Source: Viola odorata (taxonomy: Eukaryota > Streptophyta > Magnoliopsida > Malpighiales > Violaceae). Taken from it: a stretch of DNA of 64,000 nt. Below, one piece after another: positions 22,221-35,649 of the stretch; the stretch's first letter is position 1; each line of letters starts with the position of its first letter. The notes under the pieces were generated by a model that searched no databases, was not told the DNA's origin, and worked only from the letters and a program-made list of their open reading frames with translations. Both the position numbers and the translations under genes were made by a program. Where the stretch lies: assembly GCA_963691705.1 (NCBI GenBank), contig OY829544.1, positions 7,323,501-7,387,500 of the forward strand, read 5' to 3'.

Positions 22221-25200
22221 CTACACTTAACAAATCATCTCAAATTATTCCGGAGCAAGAATGTTTTACTTTTCTAAATTATTTTCTTTATATTTCACAA
22301 TCATTATTTCTAGCGATAATATAATGGTGATTATTCATGGTACCAAGATTGTCAAATCCGGTCTGGCCTAGCCGGATCGATCGGAAAACTTATTGATCGA
22401 TTACCTAACTAAATATGGAATTCGAACTCATTTTTAACATTTTAGCGAATAAAATTTTAACCAATGAACCAATATTATATTTGTGATACTAAACTAGACA
22501 ATACAATATAATTAAATATAAAATAAATATTTCAAATATATTTTTTTTAAATATACTTTGTATAAATATTAAATTTTACTTAATAATTTTTTTAAAATCA
22601 CAGAGCAATTTAGTTTTCCCCTTATTGAACGTTTGACCAGTGACTCTTTTTCCTAATCGAGTTAACGATCGGGTCGAATTTTACAACTTTTTACGGTACC
22701 AATTGGGTCATATATTTGCGTGAAATTTAATAAAAAAGTAAATCATCGATAATAGTATGATCAAATTAGTATAAATAGAAAAATGTTATGAGTAGTAGAG
22801 TTAAGAGGATAGATTTGAATGAACTCCCCTTTTTAAAGGTAGTGTTACTCTCATGGAAGAGTACAATGATGAAAGTATTGCATTTTTTATTTTTTATACT
22901 ATTCCAATTTCGGCTCCATTCCAACGGGAGATTAATTCTTTTAAAAATGATGTGATCGATCTTACGAAAACTTTGTTTTTTTTAATATTTATTTACTTAC
23001 GTAATAAAGTCTAAAAGACACGCCATCCTCTTATTTGTTAATTCAATTGTAAACTTAAGGTTATGATAGCTCATAACAGTGAATGTTTTACTGTAATTAT
23101 TAATTATTTATACTTAAAAAATAGTATGATATTATTTTAAGAGAGTCTATAATTCCATTAACAATAAAAGAAATAGTAGAACAACAACCTAGTTATTCTT
23201 TTCTTTTCTTTTTGGAATAAACAACCCAATCAATCTAGCATCTGCTGCAGGCGGTTACGTACAGAAGTATAGGAGACCAATTAAAAATAAGCCCAACCCA
23301 GCCCAAGCCTCAAGTTGGCTAGCATCAGCAGAAATGGTGACAAGTTATTTTTGTGTAGCAACTGCTGAGCTAGAATGAACCAGAGGAATTAAGATGGAGT
23401 ACTGAAAAGAACCCAGAAGAAGAAGAGGATGTTCCAGAGAAAACCAGAAGAAGGGTTTCTGTCTTCTTGTTTTCATGCTCTTATATGATATGTGTGTTTG
23501 ACATACACAAGAGTTTCAGGGAGAAGCTTGGAAAGCACAGAGCAAGGTGAGAAAGCAGGAATTTTTATAAAAGAAAGAAAGAAAGAAAGTGAGACCTCTC
23601 AACCACTCCCAACAAAACAAAATACTTCTACTGATTATGACAAACAAAGATTCCCGCGAGGTTGGATGATTACAACCTCAGGTTTCACACGTTAGAACTA
23701 CGTCAGATGTTTGTCAATGCCGTAGTACTATCATTATTAACAACTAACATCACGTAAGTTAGTTTTCTTCTATCTTGAGTAGCGGTCCCAGCTTGGAGCT
23801 TGAAGCTACTGTGAGTAATTTTTTTTATAAAATGAATATAACATATATACTCATGTGTTGTGATCAATATCTATTATATTAACTTCTCATAATCATCTAA
23901 TTAATTAACTTGCAAACCCGCAACGCATAATCAGCGTACCTACTAATTAAATACTAATCTGAGCTCCATATATCATTTTGCAATGGGCCGCCCAAAGTCA
24001 AATCACAACCATGAAAATCAACTCATTCCTACCACTTTGAAATTTCACTTCATCTTCTATAAGTTCTCCAGTTACCCTTCCATCTTTTTCTAGTAGGTGA
24101 CTGAATTTATTCAAATATTGTTCAACTTTAAATAAAGATAGTATTCTTTTAGGTATAGTTTTTTTATTCATTTTCACATGAACTTAAAACTTATATTAAA
24201 AATAAATGAGTCATTAATCGCTCAACTATAAAAAAATTAATATATTTATAGTGAAAAGTGTACATATTAATACCGGATGAGTCACTCCACATGGTTAATC
24301 ATTACTGCCGGCCCATAATAATTAAGATTAATCTCAGTATTTGGAACTAAGCAATTTGTGTCTTTATTTGGTGTCATGTGGAGTGAGATGAGACATAAAC
24401 TAATTACTGTTGAGGTGGGTGTCACCATGTTACATCCCACCACAAAAAAGAAAATGATAGACAAGACATGTTTAAAGCAATTTTCTTAATTTCTTCCCGA
24501 CAGTCCGTTTGAATTGACATGAAAACCAAACCAGACTGGTCGGCGATCTGTGATCGATTCTAATCTCTAACCTCAATCTCATATGGTTCTTATTTTTATT
24601 TTATAAAATCTAGGATATGTGGTTGTTGTTATTGACGCACGAAGAGACTCCTCCTCACCTACCCCCTGCAGATGCAGGCCTATAAGGTGCAGAAGAACCT
24701 TCTATGCCTTTTGGACTCCGATGTAAAAGAGAGGTCAAATAGTCAAATTTATTTGCTAAAAGGTCAAAAACTCACCAATCATACACCACCCCTCCATCAT
24801 AACCTACTGAATTCATCTACGAGTAAGATCCGAACTTGAAACTCTACGACTATATATCTAACTTTTTGAGCAATTGTTTCTTCAAGAGCTAAAACCATAT
24901 ATTTAAGTTTAAGAAACGCTTAATCATGTTGTTATAAACTTAAAATAATACATCTGACAGAATAAAACAATCAGATCTGTGTAAAAACTAAATCATATAG
25001 CCAACAATTTCTACTGTAGTATTAGAAAATTGTATTACGCGCGATTTTTTGGCCGATTGATTCTAATTAATCTGTCACTAGAGAAAGAAAACAAAATGAA
25101 GGACAAATTAAGATCTGTTTACAAATTAAAATATTTGTTTGTCTAAGTTTAAATAATTATGCATGTTTTGTTCTTGGAGAACAAGAAATTAATTTATTCT

Positions 25201-27919
25201 CCATTTGTCATTAAAACAATTTAATTAAAGCAATTTTCATAATTTATTCTGTCATTAAAATCAAATTAGACCGGTGGTGAACCTGTGATTTAGTTTGGGG
25301 TTTTGGATCGAAAATGTGATTGACTCAAAGAAGATCGATCGAATTGGATGGTTGAACTGGGTCAATTTGGCGTGATTGAACTAGGTTGATACGGATCTCA
25401 TAAAATTTCTGTTTCTATTTTGGTTTTTTTAAAAATTTAGGGCACGGCAGGTTAGGGACACGTCGATTTTATATATTTTTTAAATATAATTTATATAATT
25501 TTTATTATAAAATAATTTTATTAGTTAAAATATCACTCTATGATAAATATATTCTTATTCTTATACACGTAATATTCTTTAGATGCCACATTTTTTTTTT
25601 AAAATGTACTTAATAGACATGCGTAAAAGAGTATACACTAGAAAATTTTAAAAGTTATATTATCACTACATTGTAAAAAGTATAATCAGGGTGTCAAATT
25701 TCTTAAATTGTCTAAACTACCATAATTATCGATTTTATACTAAAATTAGGGTTAAAATTTTCAATAAAAAAAAGAATTAAATTTATAACTTAAAAAAAAA
25801 GTAAAATCCGTACAAAGCAAAAGAAAGTATTGTAGTTAATTTCTCTTTATTATGCTTATTTCTTTTTAATTTTAGTATTTTTATTTTTTAAAATCACGGT
25901 TGAAACCTCATTTTAAGAGAAAAATTTACATTCACGTGTTTTAAGTATCATGAAAATGTCCACTTAAATTTACAGAGTGACCCCAATTATTTAAGAAGTG
26001 TCCGATTTAAATTTATTTATTTATTATTTTTTGTAAATGTTTTCACATATCGGACACGTGTCGGACGATTGTTGGTGTCCGACACTTCCTGACACGGACA
26101 CAAAACCATTTTTAAAATGTCCATACTTCATAGATTGACCTAACGGTTAAATCCACGTAAACCATCAACCCACTCATCCGAGAACTCAAACAGTTCGATA
26201 TCCGATTCAATTATGGTATGACTATTCTCGAAATTATTACTTTTAGTTTAATTTCGTTTTTTTAATGGTATAAAATTTGCAAACTGACAAAACTTATTTT
26301 AAAATTAACAAAAACCTGTTGGCCGTGGATTTTCTTCTTCTTTTTCTTTTACAAAAAATAAATAATAAAACTATAGTTATCATTATGTTGGTTCAATATT
26401 ATGTTTTCCTAAGTTGTTTCGCAACTACATTTAAAACTTTCAGGGTAAACTAAAAAACAAAAAATCCATTTTTTCCAAAAAAAAACTATAGTTTTCAATT
26501 GTTTTCAAAATGAATTCCTATAATTTCAAAACTTTCAATACAAAACCTTATAATTTCATAAAAAATACAATTTTAACATTTTAATAGTTAAAAAGTTCAA
26601 AATAAATGGTAAAAAATTATAAAGAATTATTAAAATTGGAGAAAAAATGGAACAAATATGGTAGGACATAAAATGAAAAAAAAATGGTTTAAGTTTTTTG
26701 CAAATTCTTTTGAAGTTTTCTTTTTATCGATTTTTTTTCCAATTTCTCCATTAATTTCCTTAAATTTTTTTAGAGTCATATATCACTTTTGTTTACATTT
26801 CCCCTTCATTTTACATATCTTTTTGCAACTTTTTATCACTCATTTTAATTTTTTAACCATGAAAAATATCAAAATTATTTGACATGATAACTGGCCAATG
26901 ACTTGTTCCACCTAAAATTAAGTTTTTTTGTTTTTTAATTATCTTGTCTTGTGGTATCTTTTATCCTCTCTCCCTAATATATTTCTGTTCACATTCGCAA
27001 GTGGTGCGGTGGTGAGTGACGACTGTGGTCCGTGGTGGATTGTCCATCAAGAAAGTGGTTCCAAAACTGTCAGATTTTGGGTGGAAAGGCGACTGCACTT
27101 TTATGTTATTTCAAGTTTCAACTACAAAATAATTTGCGAATTTATTTTCTAACTAGATTAATCCACACTTTACCGTGTTAAAACCTATAGATGGTATATG
27201 AATTCGCTTAAAAATAACATTAATGACATCTACTAGTGGATGGATTTGGTTTTGTGGATGTTTAATAGAGGTCTTATCCTCTTATCTAATCCACAAATCT
27301 AGATTTAAATTCTTGTAACTTTTGAATAAATAAATCATGTTTTTATAGTGGTTCAAGATCCTAAATCTACAATTTAAAAAATTCTTATAGAATAGTAGTA
27401 TTTTCTAAATTTCAGCTGATAATGAAAATAAAAATCCTATTTTTTTTATTTTTTTAAGCAACGATTCCCAGCAAAGCCCATACGATTTCTTTACATCTTA
27501 AACCACCCCTTCCGTTCTCTCGCAAATAATATACGCCACAAAGAAAATACACCAGAAAGGATAAGGTAACATTGTAAATTTTAACACAACACAACACAAC
27601 ATTGTATCCCAAGGAAAGCACTTTTCATATTAATTAGATTTAGAACACCACCACCAGACTATGATCCTGACAAATTTGATCTAGGAGGAACAGGTCCGGA
27701 CCATCACCTGGTTCCAGGGTTTGTACCCTTAATTTATACACATGAAATATCAAGGCAAACCTAGAGCTTGGCCTATAATACTGAACAAAAAACTTACCAG
27801 CCTATCCATGCTTCTATACGTATACATACATCACTACTTTCTAACATTGACTTCCTATCGAGTTTAAGCTGAACCGGAAGCATTTACTACCTCCCTTCCA
27901 TTCACCTTCAACAGCTAGT
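22221..27919. other. Gene-poor spacer between CCR and PDS5C
   Basis: About 5.7 kb of AT-rich DNA with no ORF resembling a known protein. Noted within it: short GC-richer patches at 22345-22395 and 22615-22695; a less AT-rich transcribed-looking patch at 23220-23700 with a GAAA run; and a palindromic stretch around CACGTGTCGGACG (26050-26100) with repeated GTCCGACAC. The last ~350 bp should be the PDS5C 3' UTR. No RNA gene was recognised. Confidence 0.45.
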
Positions 27920-30900
27920 TCAGGGGGTCTCTTCAATATGGTTATCACCAACTCGGTGATTTCCCTCGTCGCTTGCTGGCAGTGGCTGCTCGGTATTCAT
28001 GCCACAAAAGTCAGCTTTGGGACTTCCATCATTAGATTGGCTTGCAATCTCTGGTGGTGCCTGCTCAAATGTGTTATCGGTAGTTGGATCTTCGATCTTC
28101 ACTTTCCTAGTTTTTTTGTTACCCTTTCCATCTAAACTACTGTTTCCGAGTTGGTCGACAGCAATAGGCTTGTCGCGCATACCAACATCGGCATATTTCC
28201 CCCTAGATCTTCTAGCTTTAATCTGGGGAGTGCTTTCAGTTCCACTCCTACAAAACCGTCCCATCCCTCAGTCAGTAGCTGGGTGGACAAAAATAAAAGA
28301 TCAGAAAAATTGAGCAAATGAGAGTAAGCAAACCAACCTTTTCGAGGATGAGTCGGCCTTCAGTTTCTTGGGTGGCTCTGAGTTTGTTTTTCCTTTTACC
28401 TTCTGCAGTCTGACATCATGAAGGCCAAATTGAAATGGAATTATAAAGAAGCAAAGACAACTTTTCAGAATCATTTTAAGTTGTCTAACTTCTAAACTAA
28501 AATTTGGTTGATGTTCACACCACACTGCTGACACCATTTTTGTTCATTAGGCAAAAGCATAAAAGTAAAGTCAATGAGCATAGGAGCAAGGTTTTCTGGG
28601 AGGTGTTTTGGTAAAAACAAATAAAAACTAGTTAATTTCCATGTATTGGTTAAACCAGAAAAGTGCCAGGAACACTCATAAAAGCATATATCCATGTGTG
28701 GGTCTGTATTGCAAACTTTCCATGGCCACATGAAGATCATCTGAAAAAGCAACAGGGAATAGAATAACCTACATGTCAGATGAAGTTGGAGAACTAGTCT
28801 TCTGCACCTGCTATAGTCCAATAGCACCAAGAGGGCAAGATAAAGGAGTGAATTTCCCAAAAGAAGTAATTGAGCAAACACAAAAAGACAAGTAGAAAAT
28901 AAAAACAAAGGCAATAAGACACACTTTGTCCTCCAAAGCACCATTATCAATTAGTTGCCACTGTTGCTTTCTGAGATTCAGGTTCTCCTCATCGCCATCT
29001 TCATAACACACCTAAAGCCCAGAAGTTAATGGTAGAGTTATTTTAGAGCTCAAATTTGGGGAAATGAAGATGGTCTAGCATATGGTAAGATGGATGAGGT
29101 TGAATAAGATAGTGTGGATTCAGAAACACTAATTACCCAATCAGGGAAAAGTAAATAGGACCAACAAATTGCAGAATCACATAAAAGTCAATAAAAAAGG
29201 ATGAGAAGCTTTGTTGTGATTTAACGTGAGATAGCTTCTAAGAGGTGGAAAAAAAGTAGTAATAAGTGGATTCAGCATTCGACCTACCTTGTGTTTCCTT
29301 TTAATAGGGTCATAGGAACGAACAACTCCTTGATAATACCTGCAGAAAAGACAACACATGTACAAAGTTGTCAAACAGATGTTCTCGTGTAAAGAAAAAG
29401 GATTGAGTACAAGTAGAGAATTAGCACATTCAAAACTTCTCTAGTAGATAGAAAGCCAAATATTTCAGTCAAGGGTATCTGCCTATCTGGTGCATGTTAA
29501 AATGGATAATCGAAGTTTGACATGAAAAGCACCAGGCTATTTGATTTATTGCAGTTGCCTGAGCTGATTTTATGCGTTGATTCAGCTCCCCACAACAAGC
29601 AAGTCAAAAAGCTAAAAGTAAACAATAAACAAAAAAACATCTAATTTTCCCCCTTCTACAGAGCACAGGACTCACAAAGCCAATAACACCAAGTTTCAGC
29701 ATACGAGAGTGCAGAACAATAACATGGAGGGTTCCTTGCAACAATCTGATGACCTCCACTAACTCCCTTAAACCTCCTCTAATATCAGTTAAATGATCCA
29801 TCTGAAAGAGATATAAATAATTTGACATGATTTTCATTTCAACCAGTTTCTCAACCATTCTCACCTGGATTAAGCCTCATCAGCCATTGGCATCGAAGAT
29901 TGATTTTTTGTGGAACAAAAGACATACTAGATGTCAATAATGAAAGATTTCAAAAAATCCATCTCTTTAGTCAGTCTTCAATTTGACCAGAAATAGAAGA
30001 GACATCATCCAAACAAAGCATAATAGACATCCATCAAATCTGATAGGTCATGCTAATTTAAGAAAAATAACATAACATGACCACCTTCGCATGTCTGGGA
30101 AAATTGACAAATTCTCACCATTGGTGAAAGGTAGCACACAAAAATACTATAAAACAGGAAGTTCAAGGATCTCACCTTTTGTCCAGAGGCCACCAAACCT
30201 TTATTCTGCTGCCAATCAAGTCCTTGCCAAAACCAGGGGTTTCTAGAGGCTGAATTGGTGGGAAGAAACAACCAAAAATACTGTAAGAGGAAGCACAATA
30301 TGTACGCCATACTTGAGATATGCATGAAACATGCAAAGTGATTGACACAAATAGTACATAGCATACCAGGCAGCTCCCATAGTATGTTATTAGAATCTCA
30401 AGAGTTTAAGAACAAGGTCTTATTCAATAAGCCAAACAGGCAAAGATTATGCATAAGACAGAGCTCTTGAGTCTTGATACCAAGCATGTTCCGTTTGAAG
30501 TTCAAATTTAGACCCCCAGATACCTTTCTCATGCAAGTTATAAATATAGCAACACTTCCAAGCATATTCCAACATTGTTTGGCAATTGTTAAACATGCAA
30601 ATGCTCCAAACAGATCTAGACAAGTCTAGGTGTATCAATTATACTAAATTAATCCATAAGAAACAGCATGCATGTATATCATTAACGTTTTAAGGCAAAA
30701 AGGGAGACAAGAAAGAGATAATTGAAACATTTTTGAGTCACTTTAATCACATGCAAGCTCTCAATAATAAGAAATGAAGAGTTAATACCACTTCATTACT
30801 CGGAGGATGCTTCCTTTTGAGTTTTGGTTTAGAAGTTTCATCCAGGTTAGCTTTCTGTACAATTGGTGATCAGAAAAGATGATAAGAGCTTTGTATATCA

Positions 30901-33900
30901 AGGATAAATACCAGAGAAATTAACTACAGAATGATACTATTCGTTTCATACCTTAATGGCAGATGCTTCAGTAAGGCTATCATCAGGAATAGTTCTCCCT
31001 GAGCTCCTTTTCTTAATTTCTTCAATGGATGACCTATCCCTGCCCTTGCTTCGAAATCCAACCCCAGCCGAGTGACTTGCGGGAACTTCCTTAGGTCCAC
31101 TCAGAACTGAAGGTTTTACCTCAATTGCTTCATTTTCAGAATCTGGAGCATTCTCCTCAGCAGTCTTAATGGCAGATCTAAATTTTCGGGATTGCTTTGG
31201 TTGCTGTTGTTTTGACTTCGATCTTTCTTCAGATTGCTTCATCAGATTGGCATCACCAGATTGTGGAACTTTCTCTTCAACATGACCTGTCAAGGTCCTT
31301 CGCCTTAACATTGATGGAGGACTACTATCACAACCTTGATGAATAGGGCTCATTTTTCTCTTTGCCCAGCCTCCTTTAGTACGACTTCCACTAGGGAGGC
31401 CTCCTTTTGGAGATAGAGAAGATGCTGAGCCTAGACCTGTTTTTGATGATGACCGAGATGCTTTCCTAGATACTGGATTTTCCACTGGTGAATCATTAAT
31501 CTCCTTCTCATCAGGCTTTCCCTTTTGGGGAGCTTTTCCACGTTTTCGCTCTGTCCAATTCCAGGAATGATAATAGCCTTCCTCTGGGTTCATCAAAAAG
31601 TTAGGCTTCCAGTCCCTTTTCCGAGGAACAGTTTGTTCCTCCTTCACCAGCTGGACTTTGTTTCTGGTTTCAGTAACGGAACAATGCTCCAATGTTTTTG
31701 ATGAGTTGTTTCTTATGATAGTTCCAGCAATTCCAGCAGATGCATTTTCCCCACTTGCTGCAGACTTGGGAGTAACATCCTCCTGTTGGCAAACTTCTCC
31801 AGGACAGGCAGCATCTCCTGAATGCTTCTCAGTCATATTCACCTGACAAAAAATAAATTGAACTTACTAGGTATTAGAATTACATCCTCTCAGAACACAC
31901 TTAACCTCTATACCAAAAAATACGTAAAAACTACAACCAAGAAAAGCATACACCAGCATTTCTTCTTATCTCTACCTGACAACTACCGGTTTATGGTTTG
32001 AAAAAAAGTATTACATCATTATACCTTGGTGTTTCACGTTCAGATGAGATTCAGATAACAATTTCTTACTTCCTATGCATGCAGATACCAGTTATGGAAT
32101 GTTGCGTCATAGATGTCCTTCAAGACATCACTCAGTTCCCACTAATCATATAATGGTGGTAAGTATTTTCACATAGAATTTTCTACGGTTTTTCCTTCAA
32201 CTTGTGACTATCAAATTACCTCTTGCATTCAACTTTTCTTGAGTCCATTTGGACAATGAAGAGTTAGGTTTCCAACAGTATGTATGAAGTTCAAAAGCTC
32301 ATAGAGGCCTTAGATTCTAGCAGAAACGCTACGCTACAGCTTATCATACACATAGAGACCCATATTGATAACTTCTCGGTTTCTCTTGTGAAGATGAAGG
32401 TCCATGCTCGTATCACATATGACCCACAAAGCCAATGACACAAGCTTAAACTGAAGGATGTCTTCTCCTTAAAAAAATGACTAACCAAGTTGGTCAAAAT
32501 GCTGGAGGTCACGAAAAAATACCACAATACGAACACCAATTGGAGAAAACGCACTCACATTTGACACAGCTATAGATGGAAGAAGCATACCATTTGTTCT
32601 TTAGGATCATTGTCCTGATCATGCTTGGGGGTTTCATCTTGGCATATTGAAGCAACTATTGGAGCATATTCATCCTCAGCAATCCCTATGGACTGCACTG
32701 CTTCCTTGAGATAGGGCTTGAGTTTAGCAGCACAATTAGTCATAACATTTTCTCCAAGCTTCCACGCCATAGGAGAAACTATCTGGAACATGGCAAGATT
32801 GAGAACATATCTCATAGAAACCCACCAAAGTTGTGATTAAACAGAGGAAGAATGAGAACAAGACATACCTGATTTTGCTTTCTCACACTTGCTAAAAGGG
32901 GGGTAAGAAGATCTATCGATAAATCTTCACTTTCAGATATGACGAGCGTCATAATAGTCTCCATGGCCAAAGTCACGGTGTGTACATGGTTGGACCTAAG
33001 TTGAGGAATATAAACCCAGCAATTGTCATAACAGACAGAAGAAAGAAATGGACATTTAAATGAAAATGAAACAAAATATGAAGATTTAAGTTCATGCCAC
33101 TCCATTAATAGTTTTGCAGTTCAAATCTGGCCAATAAGACCCAAGGATATAAGCCTCTCTAAGATACCCACAGGGGACTCTTCCAACTTTGCTTGCTAGT
33201 CATACTAATACATTTCATTATCTCACACAGACAGGGTGACAAAATGAATCCAAAATACAACAATCCACAGTGTCACAAAATCTAACTGCCAATTTCTTTT
33301 AGTACAAAGTGCATCCCAAATTGTTTAAAAGACCCGAGGATATAAGCCTCTCTAAGATACCCACAGGGGACTCTTCCAACTTTGCTTGCTAGTCATACTA
33401 ATACATTTCATTAACTCACAGACAGGGTGACAAAATGAATCCAAAACACAACAATGCAGTGTCACAAAATCTAACTGCCAATTTCTTTTAGTACAAAGTG
33501 CATCCCAAATTGTTTTTCATTTAAGGCAATAGATAATATAACTCCATTATTCTTTCTCATTTATTCCTCTTTTCAAAAACAGTAAACCATTTCCTTTGTC
33601 TGATTGCCTCAAGAAATCAATTAGTTACATGCTTCTTGTCACTCCATATTGCATCTGTGATGATGGCATGTCCAACAATCAAGTTGCAAAGAAGTACCAC
33701 TATGCTTGGCTAGCAATTCACATAATTTCTCCCTACTGTTCCTCATCAACTTATAACACCATCTAGAATTTTTCCTCATCAAATCTGTAATACTACAAGA
33801 TGCTGAGACCTACTTGGAATACAAATTAAGTTTTAGCTTACAGAAAAATGCATTGGCAGAAAACAGTAGAATGCTTATATGTTTGCTTGGAGGAAAAACT

Positions 33901-35649
33901 AAAACAAAAGCAGCCATGTAAGAGAATCCATAATCTTTCTAACACAACTTAATTCTATGAGCCTGAAAATATCAAGAGTAGCATTCTTCAAACAGTCTCA
34001 GAACATAACCTCTTAAAATGAAAATTGCTATTCATCCAGAAGGAGCAAAGCAATCATTCAATTGAATCTCCGATTTTGGTACATATCAACAGCTTCAAAG
34101 TTTTATCTTTTAAACATTAGTAGAAATTACTCCATACAGGTAAAGACAACAAAATGAGCAGTAAGAGTTATTGAGAAGGCTCAAACCTGATGCATTTAAG
34201 AAAGTGCTTGAACATTACAACAATAAGCTCGTCCAATTCAAGGTCCAACATCACCAAGCAGGACCTGACTTTTGCAACAGTTTCAAGGATTGAAGCTGCC
34301 TTCACATAAGCGCGACCAGAGACATGGGACAATTTCTCAAAAGCTGCCACTGTCAACTGAAAAATTTCCTGTTTACCATAGGAAAAGCAGGTCACATAAA
34401 AAAAAAAACCCAAAATTAAGTACATATTTTCTATTTCATAACTTAGCACGGATTGCTTGCAAAATAGGGAAGACTGCTTTTAGCAGCTGCAAGCACCTTC
34501 ATTAGGTCATCATTATAAGGAGCATCAGGGGCCGTTATTCTTGTGATTTCACTGATGCATGATGTGACTGAAAGCTTTACATCTGCATCCTCATGCCTCA
34601 AAAGGGCAGTAGAGATCAATGCCTTCATTGGCAGTAGAAGAGCATCTTGCATTGATCTTGATGGTGCTTGCTCCACATTTATGAGCAAATGCCCCAAATC
34701 CTGGAAAACAGAATTAACAAAAAAGGATGAACCCAGTTGAGATGCAGATGTAAACCGTGCAGGAAAAAAATGTTGTCACGGGTGTAAAATTTCCAAGAAG
34801 TAATGAGAACATAGAACGAAATTGCTATAAAAGTATCTTAGGCATGCCAAGTACGCAGTGGATACATTGTCCGCATCATCTAAGGAGCATGAGAACTCTT
34901 TCCAAAGCAAACTGTAGTCAGAAAATGATCTAGAATTTCTTTTGGATGAAGATAATATCCAGGTTTGAGAGTGCCAGTAAAAATCAATTCAAATAAATTG
35001 TCCACCCCAACAACAGTTAGCAGCACATACTGTCCATCTAATTTGAACATCCTCTCAGAACTTTGATTGGCAAACAGCAAGCAGACATCGCTACCCGATA
35101 CCTCTCCTATAGAAGACTACTAACAAATCATGAAATGAAAATCTTAATAAAACCAAAATTCAACAACTATTAGCCACATTAACTGACTCCAAGTGCAGCA
35201 CTCCAGAAAATTCAATGCACAATCAACAAATATTCAAAAGCATACACAGTAAATGAGGTTATGTATGAAAAACAAGAAGTCTGGATAGAAGAAAGCCCAT
35301 GTAACACGGAAGAATTATTCAAATAACAACAAATTGAAGCATAAATGAAAATGTAATACAAGTTACCCAACAAAACCAGAACATGGATACACAGATACAG
35401 GTATAGGCAACAGGTGGTGCCCTACAAAAATTAATCAACAAAGAGTACAGATTCAACCTCCCAATTCAGAACAAGAAAACACAAACTACAACAATCTTAA
35501 TAAACGCAACCATTTAAACACACAGAGAGGAAAAAAGAGGAATATACATCAAGCGTGGCAAGAAGCTCGCTGACAGGTGATGGAGGGTCTAAGAGCTTAT
35601 TCCCAGCCTCCTTAAGCTGCCCCGCAAGCTCAATCTCATCGACAGCCAT
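27920..35649 (-). CDS. PDS5C: Sister chromatid cohesion protein PDS5, C/D type with Tudor domain
   Basis: Twelve coding exons on the minus strand (35649-35548, 34700-34497, 34368-34187, 32995-32869, 32782-32591, 31842-30952, 30854-30789, 30249-30176, 29339-29288, 29011-28925, 28402-28338, 28247-27920) close to 789 aa with consistent phases and GT-AG borders. Residues 1-269 are the PDS5 HEAT region (ITAPDAPYNDDLMKEIF). Residues 270-566 are one long exon of basic, Ser- and Lys-rich, probably disordered sequence with likely nuclear localisation signals. Residues ~596-655 form a Tudor module (GSRIKVWWPLDK, then SYDPIKRKHKV, then YEDGDEE). The acidic/basic tail ends the protein. PDS5 proteins regulate cohesin on chromosomes. 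The short C/D forms in plants are linked to DNA repair and chromatin, and Tudor domains read methylated histones. Orthology to C rather than D is not resolved. Confidence 0.9.
33136..33515. repeat. ~190-bp tandem duplication in PDS5C intron 3
   Basis: The block starting AAGACCC then GGATATAAGCCTCTCTAAG occurs at about 33136-33328 and again at 33329-33515, with only small indels and a few substitutions. It lies in the ~1.2 kb intron between exons 3 and 4. The high identity indicates a fairly recent event. Confidence 0.95.

Noticed and set aside
23492..23695. Short frame MCLTYTRVSGRS... as a gene in the CCR-PDS5C spacer
   Set aside because: It has low-complexity KERKKE composition from a GAAA repeat, no family and no supporting context.
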